From NCBI GenBank assembly GCA_015491705.1, contig WFVK01000156.1, positions 1 to 6,266 of the forward strand: a stretch of 6,266 nucleotides of DNA, in the 5' to 3' direction. This document shows positions 1 through 5,182 of the stretch, in pieces (position 1 is the first letter of the stretch; each line of letters begins with the position of its first letter). This DNA is from Nitrospirota bacterium (lineage in GTDB: Bacteria; Nitrospirota; Thermodesulfovibrionia; UBA6902). Position numbers and translations under genes: made by a program. Below the pieces are notes generated by a model. That model made no database searches and was not told where the DNA came from. It saw nothing but the letters and a program-made list of their open reading frames with translations.

Positions 1-2977
1 AGAGACAGCCATGTTTATCCACTACTACTGCCCTCAGGCTCCCGGCCGGGCTGTTGACTAATGCCTTTGCACCGTCTCCGGATGCCTTTATTATTTTATG
101 GGGGCTTCCGGGCCTGCCGAAGGCGGTAAACGGTGTCATTGTCTTTGTCGCAGTGCCTGCCAATGATGCTTCGATTATGTTTTCTCCCAGTTGGGTATAA
201 TGTTCGTCATCCGCATTCAGCTTCATGAACGCAGGGTTGTCTGCTGTCCTGGCGCCTAATTTAAACTTGACCCCTGCTATGCCTCGATAATCCGTCTTTA
301 CGGTTATATAATCAAGTTCTGCATTTTCCGGGCTTATCAGCTTCCCCCCGCCGGCCCTGATGTTAAAGATAACCTCTGCGCCTTTGACAGGCCGGCCTTT
401 CAGGCCGGTAATTTTAACCTGCAATGGCCTGTTCAGAACGCTGCCTGCTTCCCCGCTCTGAAAATCAGAAGCGGAAATCTTCTTTATATATCTCGCCGAT
501 ACAGGCTCATAATTAAGCAAATCCGTGAAAGGATGCATTAAAATTTCTGCATATGTCTCAGGCCATCTGCCTGGACCCCATGCAGTCATTCCCCCTGCTA
601 TCATGCCTGAAAGCATGTAACCGGCCTCGCCGCTGTCAGGGTTTTCTTTGATATATCCTGTCCCGGTCCAGTCTTTGTAACTGAATGTTGCGGGTTGCGG
701 GGTTGGAATCCGGACTATGAGATTCTGGTTTGCTGCATTTCTTATATCGTCCTTTATATTTTCATCGAGCTCAAGGGTTGGAAGAATAGTGTCTATGTTG
801 GTTTTGTCTATTGTTAATATCTCTGTTGCGTGTTGCGGGTTGCGTGTTGCGTGTTGGAAAAGCTTGGCTGTTGAGATGCTCTCTACCCCAAAATCTTCTT
901 CAAAGATTCTGTTTTCCAGGATGGAGCCATGCAATGCAGAAAGCTGCATGAACAGTTTTTGTCTTTTTCTCTGAAATGTAAATTCTGAACTTTGAACCGG
1001 TGATGTCGCTCTGAGTGCGGCATCGATATATACCCCTTTCCACTGGAATCCGTGAGGCATGTCAAGCAGGTAGGTAACTTCTATCACTCCCCCGATTGTT
1101 ACAACTGTCGGTATCGGCCTTGCAATTGCCAGGTGCATCAGCGACGCAAGCTCATCCTCCGCCTGATTCCATCTCTCTATATAATTCATCGCTTCCCGGT
1201 AGAGCAGGTCTCCTGCTGTTTTTTCGCTGTCTGCTGTATCCTGTCTGCTGTCCGCTGCTTTTTGAGAGACTATCCCCACTACTGATAAGTTCCCGGCTAT
1301 GTGGGTGTTTTCTGTCTTTTCTATGCCGTTGGGGGATATAAGCTCGATCGCAAGTTTGTAGCCTGCTCCCATGGGCAGGCCGTCTTCGGCCACAACGATT
1401 CTTTCCCCGTTAAGTGTCAGTACGGGCCTCAGTCTTACAAGGTATGAGGGCGTGTTGTCTAATCCTCCGTAAAAGTTTATTATCTCCTGGTCTTCCACTG
1501 TCTCGGGTTCGTAGGTTATTGTTATCTTCCGGTTTGAAAGTTTATAGGCCGGAAGGGTTATGTCAAAAAGAGCTGCTGTCTCTTTTCCCCGTATGCTGCC
1601 TGCTGTATTCTGCCTGCCTGCTCTGAATCTTACCCTGTGCATCAGTTCATCGGGAATCGCCGTGTATTCACCCGTTATTGCCTTTTGCATAAATTGCATG
1701 CCCGCAGGAAGTATGTTCATGACTTCGGGGATTAAATTCCTTGTCATTAATAAGTCATCGTATGTCAGTCCCGGGTTGCGGGTTGCGAGTTCCGTGTTTA
1801 AAAATGCCCTTATATATTCTATTGGTGTTTCTGATTGGATACCGCTGAGATATTCATCTCTGATGGCTGACAGCTGATCGCTGATTGCCGGTTCCTCACT
1901 GAATATGTCTACGGGTTCATTGTATTCATATCCTCTTACCTTGATGCTTGTATCCAGGCCAAGCCACATCTTTCCCTGTTCGTCTATTATCGCCCCCCGA
2001 TAGTTGGCATACGGTATCCGGCTCTCTATCCAGAGATGCTCTATTTCAAAGGCGGATATCCTGCCGCCTTTGATTACCGGCAGATACGGGATTCCCGCTT
2101 TCTGCAAGAATACGGCGAGTTCCGATTCGTTGTTTACTCCGGTCAGGTTCTTGAGCCTGTCTGCTCCGATTTCTATTACGCCTCTTATATATCTCGCCGG
2201 AAATCCCGATGCACGGAGCAGGGCTGCAAGCAGTGTTGCCTGGTCGCAGTCATTTCCGCTGCCCTGCCTTAATGTCTCTATGGCGCCTTTCATGCAGCCC
2301 CGGTACCATTCCGTCTCTATGTTGTTTTTTACATGTTCGTAGATCAGAACAGGATTCCAGTTTAAACTCTGCGCAAGCATGGCTATCTCTTCTGATATGG
2401 GGGCCTCGGGTGTGCTCTTTAAGTCATCGGGGCTGACTTCTTTGTCCCCGCCCCTGTAGGCAGGTTTTATGGAAGGCTCTGAAACGGGTTCTGTTGCAGG
2501 ATAATTCAGGTCTTTATAAGGAAGGGTTCCCAATAGCGGTCTTTTCTCTTTGAAGAGGATTTTTTCAAGGAGGATTTTGAGCCGCTGTATCCTGTCTGCT
2601 GTCTGCTGCCTGCCGCCTTCGGCGAGGCTCTCTATGAGATTTATGTATTCTTCAAGGGCTTTGCCGCAGGCTTCGGATATTTCCCTCTGCCTCTGAACGG
2701 CTTTTGCCCCAAGGGCGTTCGCCGCCTCCTGCCTTTCCCTGAATCTCTCCTGAAGCAGCAGGCGAGAGGCCTTTATGTCCTGCAGCCAGGCTTTCAGTGC
2801 CTTTATCTCGGCATCCGCCGGCCGGTTTGTTTTGAGCTTTATATCCGCCTTTTTCAGAATCAATCTGCTCTGCTGAAGGGCTTTCTGCAGGTCCTCCTCA
2901 ATGTCTGCATCCGCTGCAAGGCTCTGTAACGGTATGAGAATAATGCTTAAAAAGGTCAATGCCCGGAAAAAGTTCAT
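1..2977 (-). CDS. Large exported protein with transglutaminase-like and Ig-like domains (3' end outside window)
   Basis: I translated the minus strand by hand from the ATG at 2977 and found 992 codons with no stop before the window edge, so the C-terminus is missing. The start is supported by a GAGGGGGG ribosome binding site directly upstream and by a signal peptide (residues 1-22: basic R5, hydrophobic core, likely cleavage after SLAA). Residues about 24-160 are charged and probably helical or coiled-coil. Residues about 235-350 form a transglutaminase-like core: GNDCDQATLLAALL carries Cys244, EHLWIE carries His314 and WLGLDTSIK carries Asp342, so the Cys-His-Asp triad is intact. Residues about 845-945 resemble a Big_1 bacterial Ig-like domain (PVKGAEVIFNI, then TDYRGIAGVKF), and a second copy may begin near residue 957. 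This suggests a surface or periplasmic protein that cleaves or crosslinks proteins or peptides; substrate unknown. In related large proteins such domains can precede RHS repeats, but none is visible here. Eight 7-bp repeat tracts interrupt the frame without breaking it. ATA is the main Ile codon: I counted 24 of 38 in the first 390 codons. Confidence 0.9.
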   Translation of the reverse strand, partial: MNFFRALTFLSIILIPLQSLAADADIEEDLQKALQQSRLILKKADIKLKTNRPADAEIKALKAWLQDIKASRLLLQERFRERQEAANALGAKAVQRQREISEACGKALEEYINLIESLAEGGRQQTADRIQRLKILLEKILFKEKRPLLGTLPYKDLNYPATEPVSEPSIKPAYRGGDKEVSPDDLKSTPEAPISEEIAMLAQSLNWNPVLIYEHVKNNIETEWYRGCMKGAIETLRQGSGNDCDQATLLAALLRASGFPARYIRGVIEIGADRLKNLTGVNNESELAVFLQKAGIPYLPVIKGGRISAFEIEHLWIESRIPYANYRGAIIDEQGKMWLGLDTSIKVRGYEYNEPVDIFSEEPAISDQLSAIRDEYLSGIQSETPIEYIRAFLNTELATRNPGLTYDDLLMTRNLIPEVMNILPAGMQFMQKAITGEYTAIPDELMHRVRFRAGRQNTAGSIRGKETAALFDITLPAYKLSNRKITITYEPETVEDQEIINFYGGLDNTPSYLVRLRPVLTLNGERIVVAEDGLPMGAGYKLAIELISPNGIEKTENTHIAGNLSVVGIVSQKAADSRQDTADSEKTAGDLLYREAMNYIERWNQAEDELASLMHLAIARPIPTVVTIGGVIEVTYLLDMPHGFQWKGVYIDAALRATSPVQSSEFTFQRKRQKLFMQLSALHGSILENRIFEEDFGVESISTAKLFQHATRNPQHATEILTIDKTNIDTILPTLELDENIKDDIRNAANQNLIVRIPTPQPATFSYKDWTGTGYIKENPDSGEAGYMLSGMIAGGMTAWGPGRWPETYAEILMHPFTDLLNYEPVSARYIKKISASDFQSGEAGSVLNRPLQVKITGLKGRPVKGAEVIFNIRAGGGKLISPENAELDYITVKTDYRGIAGVKFKLGARTADNPAFMKLNADDEHYTQLGENIIEASLAGTATKTMTPFTAFGRPGSPHKIIKASGDGAKALVNSPAGSLRAVVVDKHGCL
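687..706. repeat. 7-bp tandem repeat tract, GTTGCGK type, in CDS
   Basis: Two perfect GTTGCGG units followed by GGTTGG. On the coding (minus) strand the tract encodes part of PTPQPAT, residues about 758-764 of the transglutaminase-like protein. Confidence 0.6.
825..857. repeat. 7-bp tandem repeat tract, four GTTGCGK units, in CDS
   Basis: Four consecutive units (GTTGCGT, GTTGCGG, GTTGCGT, GTTGCGT) and a partial GTTGG. This is the cleanest tract in the window. Three units equal 21 nt, so the protein shows a 7-residue period, QHATRNP then QHAT, at residues about 707-718. Confidence 0.85.
971..998. repeat. Degenerate 7-bp tract, CTGAACT type, in CDS
   Basis: Four units in one phase: CTGAAAT, GTAAATT, CTGAACT and TTGAACC. 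The last two resemble the CTGAAC units of the inverted repeat at 4591-4611. Encoded residues are about 660-669 (PVQSSEFTFQ). Confidence 0.5.
1213..1258. repeat. 7-bp tandem repeat tract, CTGTCTG type, in CDS
   Basis: Four in-phase units at 1227-1254 (CTGTCTG, CTGTATC, CTGTCTG, CTGTCCG), with CTGCTGT at 1213-1219 in the same phase and the start of another unit at 1255. It encodes a polar Ala/Asp/Ser/Gln-rich stretch, residues about 574-589, including ADSRQDTADS. Confidence 0.8.
1576..1623. repeat. Degenerate 7-bp tract, CTGCCTG type, in CDS
   Basis: CTGCCTG (1596-1602), CTGTATT (1603-1609) and CTGCCTG (1610-1616) are in phase, with a degraded CTGTCTC at 1576-1582 and CCTGCTC at 1617. Encoded residues are about 452-468, including AGRQNTAGS. 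Confidence 0.65.
1775..1799. repeat. 7-bp tandem repeat tract, GTTGCGR type, in CDS
   Basis: Units GTTGCGG, GTTGCGA and GTTCCGT plus a partial GTTTA. It encodes NTELATRNP (about residues 393-401). ATRNP is also present in the product of the 825-857 tract. Confidence 0.65.
1860..1887. repeat. 7-bp tandem repeat tract, CTGAYNG type, in CDS
   Basis: Four consecutive in-phase units: CTGATGG, CTGACAG, CTGATCG and CTGATTG. It encodes AISDQLSAI, residues about 364-373, just after the catalytic domain. Confidence 0.7.
2585..2615. repeat. 7-bp tandem repeat tract, CTGTCTG type, in CDS
   Basis: CTGTATC, CTGTCTG, CTGTCTG and CTGCCTG, followed by a degraded CCGCCTT. This is the same family as the 1213-1258 tract, including the CTGTATC variant. 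It encodes GGRQQTADRIQ, residues about 121-131, within the predicted helical region. Confidence 0.8.
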
Positions 2978-2979
2978 GT

Positions 2980-2987
2980 CCCCCCTC
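2980..2987 (-). promoter_or_regulatory. Ribosome binding site of the transglutaminase-like gene
   Basis: The minus strand reads GAGGGGGG, then AC, then ATG. The GAGG core is 6 nt from the start codon. This strong purine-rich site fixes the start at 2977, in agreement with the signal peptide that follows. Confidence 0.75.
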
Positions 2988-2993
2988 AAAGAT

Positions 2994-3009
2994 GGTTGAC
3001 AGGTCAACC
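2994..3009. promoter_or_regulatory. Perfect 7-2-7 dyad in the leader of the transglutaminase-like gene
   Basis: GGTTGAC-AG-GTCAACC is a perfect inverted repeat with a 2-bp centre. It lies 6 bp upstream of the ribosome binding site and about 17-32 nt downstream of the predicted transcription start. A 2-nt centre is too tight for a normal RNA loop unless the inner pair opens, so an operator for a dimeric regulator is at least as likely as a hairpin. The string TGACAGGT inside it recurs on the minus strand near the predicted -35 box, at about 3060-3067. The regulator is unknown. Confidence 0.45.
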
Positions 3010-3032
3010 CGGTAAAAGAGTTCAGGCTCTCA

Positions 3033-3061
3033 AGTATAATATTTCTTCACCCTAATGTCAC
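3033..3061 (-). promoter_or_regulatory. Predicted sigma-70-type promoter for the transglutaminase-like gene
   Basis: On the minus strand a -35 box GTGACA (3056-3061, 5 of 6 to consensus) is followed by a 17-bp spacer and a -10 box TATACT (3033-3038, 5 of 6). Transcription would start near 3026, giving a leader of about 50 nt that contains the 2994-3009 dyad. Three TGTCA words on the plus strand (3056, 3063 and 3072) cluster at the -35 end and could be regulator half-sites. The call rests on consensus matching only. Confidence 0.5.
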
Positions 3062-3138
3062 CTGTCAGAACTGTCAGGGGGGCTGTGGGGTTTTGCTTAA
3101 TCCATGCTTACAATGGCTTTTAAACTCATTGAATCAGC

Positions 3139-3180
3139 CCGGAGGCGATGGCGGCGATTTACACGGCCACCATCGCCCGG
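3139..3180. repeat. Strong hairpin downstream of the binding-protein gene, possible terminator
   Basis: GGCGATGGCGG (3144-3154) pairs with CCACCATCGCC (3167-3177) across a 12-nt loop. One of the 11 pairs is a mismatch, readable as G-U in the minus-strand RNA. Outer CCG (3139-3141) and CGG (3178-3180) can extend the stem across a 2-nt bulge. It sits about 55 bp beyond the stop codon of the binding-protein gene, where a terminator is expected. No T tract follows on either strand, so it is not a classical intrinsic terminator. It could instead stabilise a 3' end or be a REP-like element. Confidence 0.4.
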
Positions 3181-3234
3181 CGGAAATAATTGAACAGGCC
3201 GTTTAATTCTTCATCCACAACTTTTGACTTTATC

Positions 3235-4485
3235 TCAGATAGAATCGCTCATGACCACCTTTTCATCGACTATCTTTCCGTCCTCGATCTTCCATATGCC
3301 GTAACTGCCGCCGGTTACATCGCCGTTTTCATCAAAATTGACCGGGCCTGAGACGCCCTCATAGTCTATGTCCCTGCCTTCCTTCAGTAGTTCCAGCGCC
3401 TTTTTCAGGTCCGCCATCGAGACCTTCTCGCCCGGCGGATTGGCAACGTCCCTTAATGCATCCCGGATCGACGGGCCGTCGCTGCTGCCCGCCTTCTGCA
3501 TGGCCAGGGCGATCAGTATTGCGGCATCATAATTTGTATCGATATAGGGCTTTGGAGGATATTCCCCGAATTTCTCCCTGTATTTTTCCCTGAACTTTTT
3601 CGTAAGGTCACCGGCCGCGGCCGCGGGCGCGGTGCCGTAAGTGCCGTTCATGTATTTTGCACCCACATCCCTTATCACCTCGGGCGCCTTCATGCCGTCA
3701 GGCAGCAGGAATTTGTTTGCAAGGCCGAACTCAATGGCCTGCCTGAGGATCTTGACACCGTTTTCAGGGTAAGCAATCAGCAGCAGGGCGTCGGGCTTGT
3801 CTTTCACAGCCTTCTGTACCTCGGAACGGTATGAAGTCTCACCCTTGTTAAAGGGCACGGATACAAGCACCTTCCCGCCGATCTTCTCATAGGCGTCCTT
3901 CATTGCCTTTGCCAGCCCCTCGCCATAGGCATTGTTTACGTATATCGTGGATATCTTCCTGAAGCCCCTGTCAATGGCCACCTTTGCCAGCACGCGGCAC
4001 TGGAGGGCGTCCGACGGCACGGTCCTGAAGAGAAAGTCGTTATCCTTCAGGGATGTTATCTCCGGAGATGTAGATGCCGGGGATATCTGGACGACCTCAT
4101 TGGGCACGGATACCGACGTTGCAACCGGAATGGTGACCCCGCTTGAGAGGGCGCCTACAATAGCGCTGACCCTGTCAATATTGACAAGCTTGTTGGCGGC
4201 GTCCACCGCCGCGGTCGGGTCGGTCTGTGTGTCCCTGCTTACAAGTACCAGTTTTTTGCCGAGCACTCCGCCCGCCTCATTGATGTCGTCAACAGCCATC
4301 TTCGCGCCGTTAAGGATCGGGCCTCCATAGGCCGCGAGGTCGCCGGTCATGGCGGAGAGGGCGCCTATCTTTATCTCTCCCGCCTCTTCTTTCTTCACAC
4401 ACCCGAAAGAAAGAATTACCATTAAAATCATCAGCACGGAAACCCGCGGAAAGACCTTTGAATACTGCCTGCTCATTTTTCTCAT
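3235..4485 (-). CDS. ABC-transporter substrate-binding lipoprotein, LivJ/branched-chain amino acid type (Peripla_BP_6)
   Basis: This 416-residue protein is the extracytoplasmic receptor of a HAAT-type ABC importer; the family binds leucine, isoleucine, valine, related amino acids, amides or small aromatic compounds. A basic N-terminus and hydrophobic stretch lead to LSFGC, making Cys29 the probable lipidated residue, although Ser at the -3 position is not ideal. The mature protein opens with the family pattern IKIGALSAMTGDLAAYG (residues 38-54). It then shows GALSSG (111-116) and SPASTSP (135-141), which line the ligand cleft in relatives, and later YVNNAYGEGLA, DTNYDAA and a closing FDENGDVTGGSYGIWKIEDG. 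Length is normal. I chose the ATG at 4485 because GGAGGG lies 5 nt upstream and a lipoprotein signal follows. The longer frame starting at 4563 only translates the repeat-rich leader. No permease or ATPase genes are adjacent, so it is an orphan receptor and its ligand cannot be read from context. Confidence 0.94.
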   Translation of the reverse strand: MRKMSRQYSKVFPRVSVLMILMVILSFGCVKKEEAGEIKIGALSAMTGDLAAYGGPILNGAKMAVDDINEAGGVLGKKLVLVSRDTQTDPTAAVDAANKLVNIDRVSAIVGALSSGVTIPVATSVSVPNEVVQISPASTSPEITSLKDNDFLFRTVPSDALQCRVLAKVAIDRGFRKISTIYVNNAYGEGLAKAMKDAYEKIGGKVLVSVPFNKGETSYRSEVQKAVKDKPDALLLIAYPENGVKILRQAIEFGLANKFLLPDGMKAPEVIRDVGAKYMNGTYGTAPAAAAGDLTKKFREKYREKFGEYPPKPYIDTNYDAAILIALAMQKAGSSDGPSIRDALRDVANPPGEKVSMADLKKALELLKEGRDIDYEGVSGPVNFDENGDVTGGSYGIWKIEDGKIVDEKVVMSDSI

Positions 4486-4490
4486 AATCA

Positions 4491-4496
4491 CCCTCC
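4491..4496 (-). promoter_or_regulatory. Ribosome binding site deciding the binding-protein start
   Basis: GGAGGG on the minus strand lies 5 nt before the ATG at 4485. The alternative in-frame ATG at 4563 is followed by repeat-derived, non-signal-like residues. The ATG at 4476 would be 14 nt away, which is too far. The site therefore supports the lipoprotein start used here. Confidence 0.8.
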
Positions 4497-4500
4497 GGAG

Positions 4501-4563
4501 TTTAAAGATTAAAAGTTGAAAGTCAGGGGTTTCAGGGTTCAGGATTCGCGCTTCCGGGTTCAA
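4501..4563. repeat. Cluster of nine in-phase degenerate 7-bp units in the binding-protein leader
   Basis: Read on the plus strand, nine consecutive 7-bp units keep one phase. The first three are A-rich (TTTAAAG, ATTAAAA, GTTGAAA) and the fourth is transitional (GTCAGGG). The last five follow roughly GNTTCAG (GTTTCAG, GGTTCAG, GATTCGC, GCTTCCG, GGTTCAA). The cluster lies between the predicted promoter and the ribosome binding site, so it would be transcribed as untranslated leader. It shares the 7-bp period, though mostly not the sequence, with the tracts inside the transglutaminase-like gene. Confidence 0.7.
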
Positions 4564-4610
4564 GTGATTGCTGTTCTGTACATTTCGACCCTGAAGCGTG
4601 AATCCTGAAC
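4537..4610. repeat. Long inverted repeat in the binding-protein leader
   Basis: The arm 4537-4559 is the inverse of 4588-4610. The outer 18 nt (GTTCAGGATTCGCGCTTC against the inverse of 4593-4610) match at 17 positions and the full 23 nt at 21, leaving a 28-nt loop. The right arm contains 7-bp units (CTGAAGC, GTGAATC, CTGAACA at 4591-4611) opposite in orientation to those of the left arm. With the predicted start near 4616, the stem would form at the very 5' end of the mRNA. It could affect mRNA stability or translation, or be a small repeat element of mobile origin. Confidence 0.75.
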
Positions 4611-4622
4611 ACCGGGTTATAA

Positions 4623-4650
4623 ATTATAACCTCTTTTGAAAAAAAATCAA
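4623..4650 (-). promoter_or_regulatory. Predicted sigma-70-type promoter for the binding-protein gene
   Basis: On the minus strand TTGATT (4645-4650, 4 of 6) is separated by 16 bp from a perfect TATAAT (4623-4628). Transcription would start near 4616 and give a leader of about 130 nt that holds the inverted repeat and the 7-bp units. The long structured leader suggests post-transcriptional control, but no known riboswitch was recognised. Confidence 0.55.
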
Positions 4651-4655
4651 CAGGG

Positions 4656-4686
4656 TTGCCATTACACCGGCATTAAGGTTGATAAT
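4656..4686 (+). promoter_or_regulatory. Weak candidate promoter for the C_GCAxxG_C_C gene
   Basis: TTGCCA (4656-4661, 4 of 6) and GATAAT (4681-4686, 5 of 6) lie 19 bp apart, longer than the preferred 17. The start would fall near 4693, about 20 nt before the ATG. It lies back-to-back with the minus-strand promoter, so one regulator bound between them could affect both genes. Confidence 0.3.
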
Positions 4687-4714
4687 AGCGGCGGCGGAGA
4701 ATATCATATAAATA

Positions 4715-5179
4715 ATGAGCGGCGTCGTCTCACAGAAGAGCAGGGAGCTTTTTGATGCGGGATTTTACTGTGCCGAGAGTGTCCTGCTGGCCATGGCCGG
4801 GCATAAAGGGATTCACTCGGATTTAATCCCGCGTATAGCCACTGGCTTCTGCAGCGGCATGTCCAGGACCTGCGAAATGTGCGGGGCGGTAACCGGCGGG
4901 ATCATGGCAATCGGCATGGTTGCCGGAAGGAGTTCCCCGGATGATTCCGTTGAAAAAATTTATCTGCTTGTCAGAAGGCTGATGGATATGTTCAGGGGGA
5001 GATTCGGGAGTCTGAACTGCAGGGAACTGACCGGTTGCGACCTGGGCACACAAGAAGGCCGCGCGAAATTCCACGCGGACAACCTGAGTCAGCGATGCAG
5101 GCAGTATACCGCCGAAGCTGCGGCCATGACGCTGCTGCTGATTGAAGGGCAGGCAGGACCCGGCCCCTCTTCCCCGTAA
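4715..5179 (+). CDS. C_GCAxxG_C_C family protein, putative redox-active cysteine protein
   Basis: This 154-residue soluble protein has no signal peptide. It carries the family signature: an N-terminal helix with YCAESVL (Cys19), then ATGFCSGMSRTCEMCGAVTG, in which CGAVTG (residues 56-61) is the defining CGAxxG motif, and finally SLNCRELTGC (Cys102, Cys108) and RC (Cys128). Additional cysteines are Cys46 and Cys53. The family is about 140 residues long, has four conserved cysteines (here most likely 19, 56, 102 and 128), and is presumed redox-active or metal-binding without a proven reaction. It is described as often lying near transporter genes, which fits the divergent binding-protein gene. 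The ATG at 4715 is the usable start because an in-frame TAA lies at 4709-4711. The nearest GGAG (4696-4699) is 15 nt upstream, which is too far for a good ribosome binding site, so expression may be low. The stop is 3 bp from the stop of the convergent neighbour. Confidence 0.93.
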   Translation: MSGVVSQKSRELFDAGFYCAESVLLAMAGHKGIHSDLIPRIATGFCSGMSRTCEMCGAVTGGIMAIGMVAGRSSPDDSVEKIYLLVRRLMDMFRGRFGSLNCRELTGCDLGTQEGRAKFHADNLSQRCRQYTAEAAAMTLLLIEGQAGPGPSSP

Positions 5180-5182
5180 GTT

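Noticed and set aside
717..2436. Several plus-strand open frames of 70-112 residues
   Set aside because: They lie opposite the long transglutaminase-like frame, overlap one another, and include the repeat tracts. None has recognisable domains.
687..2615. CRISPR array as an explanation of the repeats
   Set aside because: The units are 7 bp, contiguous, degenerate and inside a coding frame. There are no 25-40 bp repeats with unique spacers and no cas genes.
3035..3040. Perfect TATAAT on the plus strand
   Set aside because: No plus-strand gene follows, only antisense of other genes. It overlaps the better supported minus-strand -10 box TATACT.
3932..4330. 132-residue plus-strand open frame
   Set aside because: It is the antisense shadow of the binding-protein gene, which has clear family motifs on the other strand.
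4486..4563. N-terminal extension of the binding protein by 26 residues from an ATG at 4563
   Set aside because: It translates the 7-bp repeat leader, places non-signal residues before the lipoprotein signal, and ignores the GGAGGG site 5 nt before the ATG at 4485.
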